A stretch of 64,000 nucleotides of DNA from JAVBLP01 sp052034625 (GTDB lineage: Bacteria > Elusimicrobiota > Endomicrobiia > Endomicrobiales > Endomicrobiaceae): positions 1 through 64,000 of the forward strand of contig JBPOII010000001.1 of NCBI GenBank assembly GCA_052034625.1, given 5' to 3'. A program made the position numbers and the translations under genes. This document shows, one piece after another, positions 48,079 through 57,670 of this stretch (the first letter of the stretch is position 1; each line of letters opens with the position of its first letter). The notes under the pieces are model-generated. The model had not been told where the DNA came from and did no database searches. It worked only from the letters and a program-made list of their open reading frames with translations.

Positions 48079-48951
48079 CTATCTAAAAACTACTGTAATA
48101 TCATAGTCCAGATTTAATATGCGCATAAGTTTTTTGCACTGTCTTTTTAAACGAAAAGGAAGTACTTTTTTTACGCGGAATGATAAGGGCAGCAAATGCC
48201 AAAAAAACTTTAATATTTTAATGAAAATATTATTTTTTAAAGATGAGCTTTTGTAAACTTTTATATTGGATCTAGAATTTTTGACATTTAAATTGTTTAA
48301 AATCGTCTCATATAATTTTCCTTTTTTGTCCGCATAATAACGGTTTACTCCATACGCAAAAACAAGAACATATCCGTTGTCAGTTAAAATATTTTCCCAC
48401 AGATGATAGGAGGGAATATAAGTACACGGAAAAGTAGATTCTATGCAGAATAATGACGGTCTGTGCTTTTCAAAATTTATCCCCATAAGCACGTTTTTTT
48501 CAAAACCTTCAACATCAATTTTACAAAAATGGATATCTTTTATTTTTTCGGCGAATTTATCTAAAACGTCGCTTAATCTTTCAACGGCTACTTTTTCCTT
48601 TATTAAAGAGTTTCGGTCTTTATAACTGTTTACAGTATCTTCAGAGCAAGTCGTGCACTCCCCGTCAATATAAAAAATAAGTTCGCCTTTTTTATCAGCA
48701 AGACCGATGTTTAAATTTATATCCTTTGTCCTGTCTTTACATAGCAGGGCGTATTCTTTTTTTAGGGGTTCTATGTTTATTCCGCTCCATCCTTTATTAT
48801 CGTAAAGATATTTTGTAACGTTCTTGAATACCGGATCGTTAGCACCAATGTCTACATAACACCCGTTTTCTATTCCATAAAAAGCTGTATATAAGATGAG
48901 ATCTTCAAAATCTACAGGACAGTAAGTTGTAAATTTTTCTTTTCTTTTCAT
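48079..48951 (-). CDS. FkbM family methyltransferase
   Basis: A SAM-dependent O-methyltransferase fold often found in glycan clusters. In 290 residues, CYVDIGANDP (about 32-41) is the SAM-binding loop, INIEPLKKEY follows, and HFCKIDVEGFEKNVLMG (about 145-161) is the FkbM signature. A basic C-terminal region of about 70 residues follows the fold. AAGGAATCACG precedes the ATG. The probable substrate is a sugar residue of the surface polysaccharide; this is inferred from neighbours. Confidence 0.88.
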   Translation of the reverse strand: MKRKEKFTTYCPVDFEDLILYTAFYGIENGCYVDIGANDPVFKNVTKYLYDNKGWSGINIEPLKKEYALLCKDRTKDINLNIGLADKKGELIFYIDGECTTCSEDTVNSYKDRNSLIKEKVAVERLSDVLDKFAEKIKDIHFCKIDVEGFEKNVLMGINFEKHRPSLFCIESTFPCTYIPSYHLWENILTDNGYVLVFAYGVNRYYADKKGKLYETILNNLNVKNSRSNIKVYKSSSLKNNIFIKILKFFWHLLPLSFRVKKVLPFRLKRQCKKLMRILNLDYDITVVFR

Positions 48952-49358
48952 CGTGATTCCTTTAATTATTATTCAAAACTCTTTTTAATTTTAACGGAAA
49001 AATCCAAAAAGATGTTATCAAAATGGAAATAATAAGTCCAATTAGTAAACCTTAGCCATCAAATTATTTTGATAAAAATGTTTGAAAATAAAGTTAAAAC
49101 ATCTGAAAGGACATATACAACTGAAAATTGCAGATTTTATGAGTTATTTTTATGGTCGCTTATTTGGATTACTTTTCATTTTACAGAAGGGGGATATTTT
49201 TAATAATAAAATGACATTATAAGTTGCCATTGTATTGATATAAACATAATAAATTGCAGACGGATTTTTAGGTTATCTCGGCTTTATGATCGTGTTTTTT
49301 CATTACAGATATAACTAATGTTGCTATATAAAATTTTCAATATGGATGTACGTAATAG
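48952..49358. other. 407-base intergenic gap, no gene recognised
   Basis: Very AT-rich sequence between two minus-strand methyltransferase genes. Stops are frequent in the frames examined. A short plus-strand frame near 49260-49318 reads as a hydrophobic peptide but has no start or ribosome binding site. Because a relic of the upstream methyltransferase lies on the other side of the FkbM gene, this gap is probably decayed material from the same rearrangement. Confidence 0.5.
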
Positions 49359-50063
49359 TTAGTATTTTTTTGCAATAACCTTCAATTCCCATGAGTATAT
49401 TCTTTCGCTGGAAATATGATAAGAATTTTCCATCAATCTGTTCTTTACATTATCAAAAAAGCTGTATATTTTATAGCAGATATGCCTTATCTGTTTTTTT
49501 AGTGGATTTCTTATTTCTGAAACAGCCTCTATGTCTAAAAAAGTAATATCTCTAAATCCTGACATATAGAGTACATAATAGAGACTTCCGGATGTAAAAA
49601 TATAATTATGAGTAAAATCTTCAAATGCCCAGTATGCCCCTATCACAGATTGGGCATTTGGAGTGGAAATGAAAATTTTTCCTCCGTCTTTGAGAGCGTT
49701 TTTGTATATAAGATTCAGTATGGGGATCATGTCTTCTTTTTTTAGATGTTCTATTAAATGCTGCATTATTATGAAGTCAAACTTCTGTATAGAATTTTCA
49801 AAATACTCTGTAAGATCTTTTATGAGTGAAACATTAAGACCTTCTTCATTGCAATGTTTAACTGCCGGAGAATCAATATCTATTCCGTATATATTAGTAT
49901 AAGACATTTTTTTAAGGCTTTTAAGTGTTTGTCCCAGTCCGCAGCCTATATCAAGTATAGAAGCATCTTTTTTCTCGGGAAGTTCTTTTACCAAATATTT
50001 CGGTAAAATATAGTTTTCATATATTTCAGGCTTTACTCGCCTTGCTTCAAAATATGATGTCAT
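49359..50063 (-). CDS. Class I SAM-dependent methyltransferase
   Basis: The 234-residue protein has motif I ILDIGCGLGQTL near residue 40, the acidic IYGIDIDSPA after strand 2, FIIMQHLIEHL near 105 and GGKIFISTPNAQS, the pattern of the Methyltransf_23 group that modifies sugars or lipids. The ATG at 50063 is chosen because GGGAGGAAAA lies directly before it; a TTG 12 bases upstream would put the ribosome binding site inside the gene. Its C-terminus SERIYSWELKVIAKKY matches the relic at 47984-48031. Confidence 0.88.
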   Translation of the reverse strand: MTSYFEARRVKPEIYENYILPKYLVKELPEKKDASILDIGCGLGQTLKSLKKMSYTNIYGIDIDSPAVKHCNEEGLNVSLIKDLTEYFENSIQKFDFIIMQHLIEHLKKEDMIPILNLIYKNALKDGGKIFISTPNAQSVIGAYWAFEDFTHNYIFTSGSLYYVLYMSGFRDITFLDIEAVSEIRNPLKKQIRHICYKIYSFFDNVKNRLMENSYHISSERIYSWELKVIAKKY

Positions 50064-50172
50064 TTTTCCTCCCAAAAACTAATAATATTTAATTGCGTTT
50101 TCTGATTATAGATATTGTTGATATCACCCATATTAAATCACGAATATTCGGTTTTGAAATAATTTAAATGTT

Positions 50173-51042
50173 TTATTTGTCATAATATTTCTTTACAGCA
50201 TAAATAAGACCTAAATCATCACTAAGAACTCTTGAAAATGATACAAAATCATATTTTTTTAATATATTTAAAATAGGTTCCTCTCCTTTAAAATGCCACT
50301 CTAAAAGTAAATAATCAATTTTATTTAAAAGTCCGTTTTTGTCTAAAGATTCAAGAATTTCATATTCAGCACCTTCACAATCAATTTTTAAAATAATTTT
50401 TTTATTGTTTTCATTAAGTATTTCGGTTAATACCTCTGAAGCTGAACGGAGAATAACTTTTTCTGTGGAAAGTTTTTTTTCATTTAAATTAAGTTTTAAT
50501 GTATTACTTTTTGATGTAGAAATTGAGCCGCTGAAATCGGAGCAGAAAAGAGCTTCAACAGTCTCATTTTTATTGGATAAACCGAAATTTTCAGCTTTTA
50601 TTTTTTCTGATATTCCATGGTTTAAATTTATATTATAAACAGCTTGATTATAAGTTTCCTTAAATGGTTCAAATGAATATATTTTTGAGATATTTGGCAT
50701 TAAGGCAAAATATATCGATGTAATTGCTATATTCATTCCAATATCTATTAAAATGCATTCATCAGATGTGTTAATTTTATAAACATTTTCATGAAAAACT
50801 TCCGTTACAACTGCAATATTGGCTATGCTTGAGACATGAAATGAAATATTGTTTAATTTTCCCAAAGACATTATTAATTTACCATCTTTTTTTGTAAAAT
50901 TTGCATCAAGTTTAAGAATAGCGGATCTTATCAAAAAAGGGTTTTTTAAAAATAATAAAAAACTTTTTGAATTCAATCTTTTACAATATAAAGGTATATT
51001 TTTTAAATCTCTTAATAGTTTTTTTATAATTGTAAATAGCAT
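50173..51042 (-). CDS. FkbM family methyltransferase (second, diverged)
   Basis: The 289-residue protein starts at ATG 51042, six bases after AAAGGAG; an upstream TTG would include that site. ILIDIGMNIAITSIYFA is the SAM loop, IYSFEPFKETYNQA the acidic loop and KIDCEGAEYEILESL the FkbM signature. It is poorly similar to the FkbM protein at 48079. The basic N-terminal 60 residues may be membrane-proximal. The substrate is unknown, but the cluster suggests a glycan. Confidence 0.87.
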   Translation of the reverse strand: MLFTIIKKLLRDLKNIPLYCKRLNSKSFLLFLKNPFLIRSAILKLDANFTKKDGKLIMSLGKLNNISFHVSSIANIAVVTEVFHENVYKINTSDECILIDIGMNIAITSIYFALMPNISKIYSFEPFKETYNQAVYNINLNHGISEKIKAENFGLSNKNETVEALFCSDFSGSISTSKSNTLKLNLNEKKLSTEKVILRSASEVLTEILNENNKKIILKIDCEGAEYEILESLDKNGLLNKIDYLLLEWHFKGEEPILNILKKYDFVSFSRVLSDDLGLIYAVKKYYDK

Positions 51043-51234
51043 GAAGTTCTCCTTTAACAATTTATTTGTGATTACTTGTGATAAACTACATATTTAATCT
51101 TTCTCTTATTCATATTTTTAGTACTGATGCTTTTATATCAACAAAACACTTTACTATAAAATCAGGTTTATAAAAAAAGAAATTATTATCATTAATTATT
51201 GACCATTTTGCATTGTTTCAAAATGTGATGTCTT

Positions 51235-52551
51235 TTATTTTTCTCTTGCCTTGATGACTTTATAAGTTTTATATGGCAAAGCAATGCATGATGTAAATAC
51301 AAAAGAAATTATCAAACCTAAAAGTATTCCATAAATACCAAATTTTAAAGATAAAAAATATTGACATATTACGTTAATCAATGCCTGAATTGGCAGATAA
51401 ATCCAGAAAATTTTTAAGACATTTATGCTTTGTAGAAAAGTGACAAATGTATCGCTCCATACTCTTAAGAAATAATATATAGCAAACAATACAAAAAGAA
51501 GCAAAGCTGGTTTTATATCTGTATTTGGGGCAAGTATGCCTATTATTATGTCTGAAAATATATAAAATCCGCAAGTACCAAAAAATATTATTGAAAAGCC
51601 GAATATAATATATTTAAAGATCATTTTTTTTATAACTGAAAATTCGGCTTTAATATTTAATTCGCTGAAAACCGGCCATGCAGCTGCAAGAACTGCAGAG
51701 TGAATGAATAGGAAGAGGGCAAAAAATTTACTTAAAATATTATAAGTTGTTATTTCTGTCGGATTTACTGTTTGCGACATAACTATATAGTCGATTTGAA
51801 GTGCTAGTGCTGCCATAATGCCAGGAATGCCGAATTTAAGAGCTCTAGTGATTAATTCTTTTATAATGTCAAAATTTACTGTAAAAAGATCTTTTATAAC
51901 AGGTTTAAATACTTTTATAAAAGGAATTGCTGCCGCTAATAGCTGCGGAAGCGTAAAAGCCATAAGGGCGATTAAAATATTCCCTTTTACAGGGTAATAG
52001 CGATTAATAATAACGATTGATATCATTGATATAATGGATGCTATTGCCGGTAAAATATTTGAAATATAGCCTTTCTGAACAGCATAGAATACTCTATAAA
52101 CTATATTTGCAAATATAGTAAGTATCATAATGCTGCCTATTATTAAAATTATATTGAAGTTTTGAACGGTATCTATAGATAAATAATTAGCAAGAAGCGT
52201 TTCTTTTATGAAGTTTGAAGATAAAAACAATAAGATGAAAAATATAATAAAAAGTATTGATATTATCTGTAATGCGGCCTTTAAATAGCGGTTATAATTT
52301 TCATTCCTTGCACGGCATTCGGAAATAAAGTTTTGCAGCGCAGGACCAATTCCCAGATCACACAAGTTAAACCAAGCTATAAGGGAATAAACTATTACAT
52401 ATACGGCATATCTTTCTTCACCCAAATATAATAAAAGCGTTCTGATGCTTATTATGCCGATCAGTGCCGTTATTAATCTGCTAATCCATGCACTGGCTGC
52501 GACTATAAGATGAGTGGGTATCTGATTAAAAAAGTTTTTTATTCTTTGCAT
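51235..52551 (-). CDS. Polysaccharide flippase (Wzx/RfbX-like, MOP superfamily)
   Basis: Predicted to flip lipid-linked oligosaccharide across the inner membrane. The protein has about 12-14 hydrophobic segments over 438 residues, with the Wzx-like start AWISRLITALIGIISIRTLL and ERYAVYVIVYSLIAWF. The start is uncertain: ATG 52551 gives a typical N-terminus, while a GTG at 52590 would overlap the upstream gene by 11 bases. Neither has a clear ribosome binding site. One flippase for the whole cluster suggests a Wzx-type or synthase-like export route. No Wzy polymerase or O-antigen ligase was seen in the window. Confidence 0.87.
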   Translation of the reverse strand: MQRIKNFFNQIPTHLIVAASAWISRLITALIGIISIRTLLLYLGEERYAVYVIVYSLIAWFNLCDLGIGPALQNFISECRARNENYNRYLKAALQIISILFIIFFILLFLSSNFIKETLLANYLSIDTVQNFNIILIIGSIMILTIFANIVYRVFYAVQKGYISNILPAIASIISMISIVIINRYYPVKGNILIALMAFTLPQLLAAAIPFIKVFKPVIKDLFTVNFDIIKELITRALKFGIPGIMAALALQIDYIVMSQTVNPTEITTYNILSKFFALFLFIHSAVLAAAWPVFSELNIKAEFSVIKKMIFKYIIFGFSIIFFGTCGFYIFSDIIIGILAPNTDIKPALLLFVLFAIYYFLRVWSDTFVTFLQSINVLKIFWIYLPIQALINVICQYFLSLKFGIYGILLGLIISFVFTSCIALPYKTYKVIKAREK

Positions 52552-52579
52552 ATTTATTGTTCTTAAACATTTTGTTCTA

Positions 52580-53452
52580 CTATAATCCACTTATAGTTTG
52601 TTTTATTTGCTGTCTTATTCCCATAGCTGAAGGTTCTGTAAGTATATAACTTTTTCTTTCAAGTATCTTTAAGTTTTCATGTTTTATTTTAAAGTTCAGC
52701 CAGATATTAAACAAACGTTCAGCAAGAAAAGCTGCAAATCTGTTTTGCTTCATTTCATTGATGTCTGTGAGAGCATTCCAATCCGAGATTTTTTCAAGTT
52801 TTTCTATAACATTAAATAAGAATGACATCCAATCATCAAATAAGTGTGTTTTCATTACAAAATTTAGACAAAAATATCCATTTTTCCCGTTAAGTGTTTC
52901 GTTCAGCGAATCTTCATATTGCGGAAAATGCTCTTTTATCACAGTGATCAGATCATCAATGCTGCTCTTAGGATGGAATTTTATGTATTGTTCATAAACA
53001 GTCAAATTCATTTTTAGTAGTTTCGGAAGTATTATGTCATAATCGCGTATATATCGTAAAATCTTTTTTTGAGAGTATCGGTTCTTGAAGTTTATTGAAA
53101 ACTGTTTGAAGAACTTTATAACATCGAAAGGAGGATATTTTTTTGTTGGAGCTTTTTTAAAATCCAGAAAACGCCTGTAATGACAAAATCCTATATATTG
53201 TATTTCAGGTACTGCAGGCAGATAGTTTTTCCAGACCCAGTAATTTACAGTAAGTTCTCCATAAAAAAAATTTTTCAGGGAAATATTGTCTCCGGTATTG
53301 TCTTTTAAAAATCCAAGATCTTCACTGGATAAAGCAGTTCCAGATTGTATAGGCTCTACCGCATCTGATCTAAAAATTGTAGATTTGCTGTGATAGATGC
53401 AAAAAATTTTAATTGTTTGCTTTGATCTGTCCGGATTGGTTTTATTAAGCAT
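52580..53452 (-). CDS. DUF4422 family glycosyltransferase
   Basis: The 290-residue protein carries the family core: IKIFCIYHSKS, then NISLKNFFYGELTVNYWVWKN with IQYIGFCHYRRFL, then YDIILPK. DUF4422 proteins occur in capsule and exopolysaccharide clusters and are treated as glycosyltransferases. It overlaps the upstream SDR gene by eight bases and runs close to the flippase, so translation is probably coupled. Donor and acceptor are unknown. Confidence 0.85.
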   Translation of the reverse strand: MLNKTNPDRSKQTIKIFCIYHSKSTIFRSDAVEPIQSGTALSSEDLGFLKDNTGDNISLKNFFYGELTVNYWVWKNYLPAVPEIQYIGFCHYRRFLDFKKAPTKKYPPFDVIKFFKQFSINFKNRYSQKKILRYIRDYDIILPKLLKMNLTVYEQYIKFHPKSSIDDLITVIKEHFPQYEDSLNETLNGKNGYFCLNFVMKTHLFDDWMSFLFNVIEKLEKISDWNALTDINEMKQNRFAAFLAERLFNIWLNFKIKHENLKILERKSYILTEPSAMGIRQQIKQTISGL

Positions 53453-54338
53453 ATTGACCGTCTTTTAAAATATTTTCTACTGCCTGTTCTGTAGAATACT
53501 GAATTTTATATCCAACTTCATTTATCAATTTTTCATTGTTACCGACAATTATCGGAGGCTGTATTGAAGGTTCCTCTAATATTCTCAGGAGCTCGGGACG
53601 TTCCATCTTCTCTGCTATCATAAAAGCATAATCTTTAAGAGAAATGCCTTTTCCCGTGCAGATATTTACTATTCCTTCTACATTGCTGTCTAAGAATTTG
53701 ACAAAAGCTCCGGCAATATCTTTTGTGTACATATAATCTCTTATCAATGCTCCGTTATTTACTGTCACTTCTTTGCCGTTTTTTAAAGAGCTGATTATAT
53801 GTGCTGTAAGCCTTTTTTCATTTTCACCGTGGCCCAGAACATAAAATATCCTGCCCCAGCCGAAACTTATGCCGTTTTGGCTGCAGTAAAGTTCAGTTAA
53901 TTCTCTTAAGTGATTTTTGCATTTTGCATATACTGTTTTAGGGTCAGTTTTAAAATCTTCTTTCAGTAATCCATTTTTAAATTCATATTCGAAGCATGTT
54001 CCGGAAAATACGGCTCTTGTTCCGCCGTTTTCTTTAAAACATTTAATAAGATTAAGACCTGCTCCCAAGAAATCAAAGTTTATATTTGAAGTCAGATAGT
54101 CGCCAGTTGTTACCCATGCGAAATTAAGTAAATGAGAAGGTTTAATTTTTGCAAAAATGTTTTTTACATTTGCGGTATCAAACAGATCACAAGGCACCCA
54201 ATTTATTCCGATATCCGGATTATTTTTATCTATTGTCAGTGCATAAATTTCAAAGCCTGATCTTTTTAAATGTTCAATGGACTCTTTACCTATAAGCCCT
54301 GATGCACCTGTCAATATGACTTTTTTAAAGGAGTTCAT
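53445..54338 (-). CDS. NAD-dependent epimerase/dehydratase (extended SDR)
   Basis: The sugar-nucleotide oxidoreductase has VILTGASGLIGKES at the N-terminus (GxxGxxG cofactor motif) and the catalytic YAKCK (YxxxK) near residue 140. The start at 54338 (MNSFKK) puts the cofactor strand at the usual distance and overlaps the epimerase gene by 14 bases; an ATG at 54356 is possible. It is followed by the DUF4422 gene. Given the cytidylyltransferase in the cluster, it may reduce or epimerise a CDP-4-keto sugar. It is not a clear CDP-glucose 4,6-dehydratase. Confidence 0.85.
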   Translation of the reverse strand: MNSFKKVILTGASGLIGKESIEHLKRSGFEIYALTIDKNNPDIGINWVPCDLFDTANVKNIFAKIKPSHLLNFAWVTTGDYLTSNINFDFLGAGLNLIKCFKENGGTRAVFSGTCFEYEFKNGLLKEDFKTDPKTVYAKCKNHLRELTELYCSQNGISFGWGRIFYVLGHGENEKRLTAHIISSLKNGKEVTVNNGALIRDYMYTKDIAGAFVKFLDSNVEGIVNICTGKGISLKDYAFMIAEKMERPELLRILEEPSIQPPIIVGNNEKLINEVGYKIQYSTEQAVENILKDGQYA

Positions 54339-54852
54339 AACTTTTATCTCTTTCATTCATTATTCTATTTTGACATTCCGGCCATTTTATATTTATTTTC
54401 GGGTCATTCCATCTTATACCGCTGTAATATTGAGGATAGTAAAATTCTCCAAGCTGGTAATAAATGACTGTATCGTTTTCAAGAGTTTGAAAACCATGAG
54501 CACAGGACTCCGGGATATAGATCATTTTGTTCTCATTTCCTGACAGTTTCACAGATGTCCATTTGAGATAGGCGGGGGAGTTCTTTCTTAAATCCACTAC
54601 TACATCAAAACATGAGCCTTTCAAACAAGAAACTATTTTCTTCTCTAAATAAGGCTCTTTTTGATAATGCAGACCTCTCAAAACCCCGGCTTTATAATTT
54701 TTGGATATATTGCATTGTTTTATATCAAAATCAATTCCATGTTCAGCCATTTCTTTTTTGCAGAATTGTCTGGCAAAAGTGCCTCTTTCATCAATAAATT
54801 CGTCAAGTTCAATTAAAAAGACACCTTTGATATCAAGTTCTATAAATTTCAT
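54325..54852 (-). CDS. dTDP-4-dehydrorhamnose 3,5-epimerase-like protein (RmlC/RfbC family)
   Basis: A cupin epimerase of NDP-4-keto-6-deoxy sugars. The 175-residue protein shows DERGTFARQFCKKE, QCNISKNYKAGVLRGLHYQ (catalytic His region), FDVVVDLRKNSPAYLKW and YIPESCAHGFQTLE. It lies between the cytidylyltransferase and the SDR, so the natural substrate is more likely a CDP-sugar than dTDP-rhamnose; RmlA, RmlB and RmlD are absent from the window. The assignment to family is firm, the donor nucleotide is inferred. Confidence 0.88.
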   Translation of the reverse strand: MKFIELDIKGVFLIELDEFIDERGTFARQFCKKEMAEHGIDFDIKQCNISKNYKAGVLRGLHYQKEPYLEKKIVSCLKGSCFDVVVDLRKNSPAYLKWTSVKLSGNENKMIYIPESCAHGFQTLENDTVIYYQLGEFYYPQYYSGIRWNDPKINIKWPECQNRIMNERDKSYELL

Positions 54853-54914
54853 TGTATTATCTCTTTAAGAGTGGTTTCTCAAAATCATTTTGTTCTAAAA
54901 AAGCAAGTATGCTT

Positions 54915-55688
54915 CTACCATATTTTCCACGGTGCTTTGCCGCTATCCCAAAGACTTTCAAGCAATTGTTTATCGCGTTGAGTGTCCATACACTGCCAGA
55001 ATCCATAATGCTTATAAGCCATTAACTGTCCTTCTTTGGAAAGGTTTTCAAGAGGGGCTTTTTCAAATACCGTTGAATCATCTTCAAGGTAGTCGAATAT
55101 AGCCGGCTCAAGTACCATAAAGCCGCCGTTTATCCAGCCGCCGTCTTCTTTCTTTTTTTCGTCAAAGCTTGATATCTGTTCCTTATTGTTTATATTAAGT
55201 ACTCCAAAACGCCCTCCGGGCTGTATAGCTGTTAATGTTGCTGTTTTTTTATGTGTGTTGTGGAACTCTACAAGCTCTTTAATGTCCAGATTGCATAATC
55301 CGTCGCCATATGTCATAAGGAAAGTTTCGTCGTCAACAAATTTTTGTATCCTTTTTATTCTTCCGCCTGTCATAGTTGAAATTCCTGTATCAACTAATGT
55401 TACTTTCCAAGGTTCTGCAACATTATTATGTATAGTCATTTTGTTTTCGCTTGAAAAATCAAAAGTTACATCTGAATTGTGAAGGTAATAACTTGCAAAG
55501 TATTCTTTTATAACAAAACCTTTATATCCGCAGCATATTATAAATTCATTAAAGCCGAAGGCTGAATAATATTTCATTATATGGCATAGAATCGGCAAAT
55601 CGCCTATTGTTATCATAGGTTTTGGTTTTAGATGGCTTTCTTCGCTTATTCTTGTTCCGAACCCTCCGGCGAGCAATACAACTTTCAT
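54915..55688 (-). CDS. rfbF: Glucose-1-phosphate cytidylyltransferase
   Basis: Makes CDP-glucose from CTP and glucose 1-phosphate, the first step to CDP-3,6-dideoxyhexoses and related sugars. The 257 residues open with MKVVLLAGGFGTRISEES and KPKPMITIG, and include LMTYGDGLCNLDI and YKHYGFWQCMDTQRDK, which separate RfbF from RmlA. The start at 55688 follows AAAGGAGTTGAA; an upstream in-frame ATG would swallow this site. It is the first gene of the minus-strand sugar cluster. The usual partners RfbG and RfbH are not in the window. Confidence 0.93.
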   Translation of the reverse strand: MKVVLLAGGFGTRISEESHLKPKPMITIGDLPILCHIMKYYSAFGFNEFIICCGYKGFVIKEYFASYYLHNSDVTFDFSSENKMTIHNNVAEPWKVTLVDTGISTMTGGRIKRIQKFVDDETFLMTYGDGLCNLDIKELVEFHNTHKKTATLTAIQPGGRFGVLNINNKEQISSFDEKKKEDGGWINGGFMVLEPAIFDYLEDDSTVFEKAPLENLSKEGQLMAYKHYGFWQCMDTQRDKQLLESLWDSGKAPWKIW

Positions 55689-55774
55689 TTCAACTCCTTT
55701 TGTGTAAAAAAATAACACTTGAACTATTCAAGTGTTAGTTTATCAATTTATTATGATTTTTGAAACAGTTTCTA

Positions 55775-56242
55775 TTATTCTTTTTGATCTAACGGTAAAA
55801 GCAAGGGTACTTCACCGCAATCCGGGAATAAGTGACAGTTTATACATTCGCTCCAAATTTTATGGGGGAGAGTTTCTTTGGGTATAACTTTATAGCCAAG
55901 CTTTATAAAAAACTCAGGCTTAAAGCTTAATGCAAAGACTTTATGTACGCCCAATGCTTCTGCATTTTTCTGTAGCTGCTGAACTATCATTTTGCCTATA
56001 CCAAGCTTTTTATATTTTTCGGCAACTGCTAGAGCTTTTATTTCAGCAAGATCTTCCCAGGCAACATGAAGTGCTCCGCAGCCTGCTATTTTACCTTCTT
56101 CATCTTCAACTACAACATATTCTTGGATGTTTTCATAAATAGAGTTAAGAGATCTGTGAAGCATTTCTTTGTTGTTTGCATAGAATTCTACAAGTTTGTG
56201 TATTTCTTTTACATCAGAAACTTTTGCTGGTCTGATTTTCAT
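55775..56242 (-). CDS. GNAT acetyltransferase, short ArgA-like
   Basis: The 155-residue protein has the acetyl-CoA site in IKALAVAEKYKKLGIGKMIV and begins MKIRPAKVSDVKEIHKLV, as in the single-domain N-acetylglutamate synthases (COG1246). The C-terminus LPHKIWSECINCHLFPDC with three cysteines is typical of that group. It would acetylate glutamate for arginine synthesis. It follows korC by 20 bases, probably in the same transcript. An unrelated acceptor cannot be excluded. Confidence 0.82.
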   Translation of the reverse strand: MKIRPAKVSDVKEIHKLVEFYANNKEMLHRSLNSIYENIQEYVVVEDEEGKIAGCGALHVAWEDLAEIKALAVAEKYKKLGIGKMIVQQLQKNAEALGVHKVFALSFKPEFFIKLGYKVIPKETLPHKIWSECINCHLFPDCGEVPLLLPLDQKE

Positions 56243-56262
56243 TTTTATTATCCTCTATTTTA

Positions 56263-56886
56263 TTATTGCTTTATGAAATTATATCCTGCCTGAATTGCTT
56301 TTTTATTGACATCTATTAGTTTTGGCTTCAAAGCAAACACTTTTTCGCAAGCAGTCAAAGCACTATTTAAAGTGAGTATTTTAGTGTCTTCAAGATCACA
56401 AAGGTCTCCCTTTTCTTCAAAGCTTTGTTTTTGTGAGTTTTGATCACAATTTTTGTCTGCATAAAGTTCAAGAGCCTTTATTAAGGCGCCGACAGCTACA
56501 AGATTTGCCGTTCTGACATTCTTTATTTCTTTATCGGCTATATCTGTCACAGGGACAAATATAGGTTTAATTTTAAATTCTTTATCGGGCGAAATAAGAG
56601 ATGAATTTGCAATAATGACAGAGCTTTCCGTCATTCTTGGCATAAATTTATTCATAGAAGGTTCGTTAAGTGCTATTAAGGCATTAGGGTTAAAAGCAAG
56701 CGGTGAACCTATTTCATCACTTGATACTACTACAGTTGAATTAGCCGTTCCGCCGCGCATTTCTGCACCGTATGAAGGAAACCATGTAGTATGAAGACTT
56801 TGTTCAATTGCCGCCTGGGCAAGCAATGTGCCTGCCAGAAGTACTCCTTGACCTCCAAATCCTGCTATTATTATTTCATTTTGCAT
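56263..56886 (-). CDS. korC: 2-oxoacid:ferredoxin oxidoreductase gamma subunit
   Basis: The gamma subunit completes the CoA-dependent oxidative decarboxylation complex. The 207 residues start MQNEIIIAGFGGQGVLLAG, the family signature, and SYGAEMRGGTANSTVVVS follows near residue 40. The segment about 140-165 (DKNCDQNSQKQSFEE) is a hydrophilic insertion. The ATG lies inside the last codons of korB (11-base overlap), with AAAGGA upstream. Substrate preference (2-oxoglutarate or branched-chain 2-oxoacid) cannot be fixed by sequence reading alone. Confidence 0.9.
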   Translation of the reverse strand: MQNEIIIAGFGGQGVLLAGTLLAQAAIEQSLHTTWFPSYGAEMRGGTANSTVVVSSDEIGSPLAFNPNALIALNEPSMNKFMPRMTESSVIIANSSLISPDKEFKIKPIFVPVTDIADKEIKNVRTANLVAVGALIKALELYADKNCDQNSQKQSFEEKGDLCDLEDTKILTLNSALTACEKVFALKPKLIDVNKKAIQAGYNFIKQ

Positions 56887-57622
56887 CAGTTTTATCCTTT
56901 ACCGTTCCTAATGGAAAAGTTTTTATAAATGTTTCTTCTACCCATTTGATAGAATCAAGCGGCGTCATTCCCCAATCTACAGGGCAGTTTGAGATAACTT
57001 CGACAAGAGAAAAACCTTTACCGTCTATCTGGCATTGAAAAGCTTTTTTTATGGCTTTTTTCGCCTTTACTATATTTTGAGGATTATATATTGAAACTCT
57101 TTCAAGATAAGTTGTACCTTCAAGAGTAGCAAGAAGTTCGCATAAATGTATAGGATAACCTTCTCTTTTCGGATCTCTTCCAAAAGGAGTTGTTTCAGTT
57201 ACCTGGCCTATAAGCGTGGTCGGTGCCATTTGTCCGCCTGTCATACCATAATTTGCATTATTTACAAAAATTATGCTGATATTCTCGCCTCTGTTAGCGG
57301 CATGAATTGTTTCAGCCATACCGATAGCAGCTATATCGCCGTCTCCTTGATAAGTAAATACAAATTTATCAGGATTTGTTCTTTTTATGCCTGTAGCTAC
57401 TGCAGGAGGTCTTCCATGCGGAGCTTCAGTAACATCAAAATTAAAATAATCATAAGCAAAAACTGCACAGCCTACGGGTGCTACGGCAATAGTCTTTTCC
57501 CTTACACCGAGTTCGTCTATGCATTCGGCAACAAGCCTGTGTATTATTCCATGTCCGCATCCGGGACAATATGATAATACAGAGTCTTTTAAACTTTCCG
57601 GTCTTGATAGTATTTTTTTCAT
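56876..57622 (-). CDS. korB: 2-oxoacid:ferredoxin oxidoreductase beta subunit
   Basis: The thiamine diphosphate-binding subunit. The 248 residues include YCPGCGHGI near residue 20, the ThDP/Mg2+ motif GDGDIAAIGMAE and NNANYGMTGGQMAPTT. The start is placed at ATG 57622, after AAAGGT; an earlier in-frame ATG at 57640 lacks a site. The gap to korA is 48 bases. Confidence 0.93.
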   Translation of the reverse strand: MKKILSRPESLKDSVLSYCPGCGHGIIHRLVAECIDELGVREKTIAVAPVGCAVFAYDYFNFDVTEAPHGRPPAVATGIKRTNPDKFVFTYQGDGDIAAIGMAETIHAANRGENISIIFVNNANYGMTGGQMAPTTLIGQVTETTPFGRDPKREGYPIHLCELLATLEGTTYLERVSIYNPQNIVKAKKAIKKAFQCQIDGKGFSLVEVISNCPVDWGMTPLDSIKWVEETFIKTFPLGTVKDKTDAK

Positions 57623-57670
57623 TTTTTTATACCTTTGCAAACTAATATTATAGATTGATACTGCTCAAAA

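Noticed and set aside
49262..49318. Short plus-strand hydrophobic frame in the 407-base gap
   Set aside because: It has no start codon, no ribosome binding site and no recognisable match; it is too short to call.
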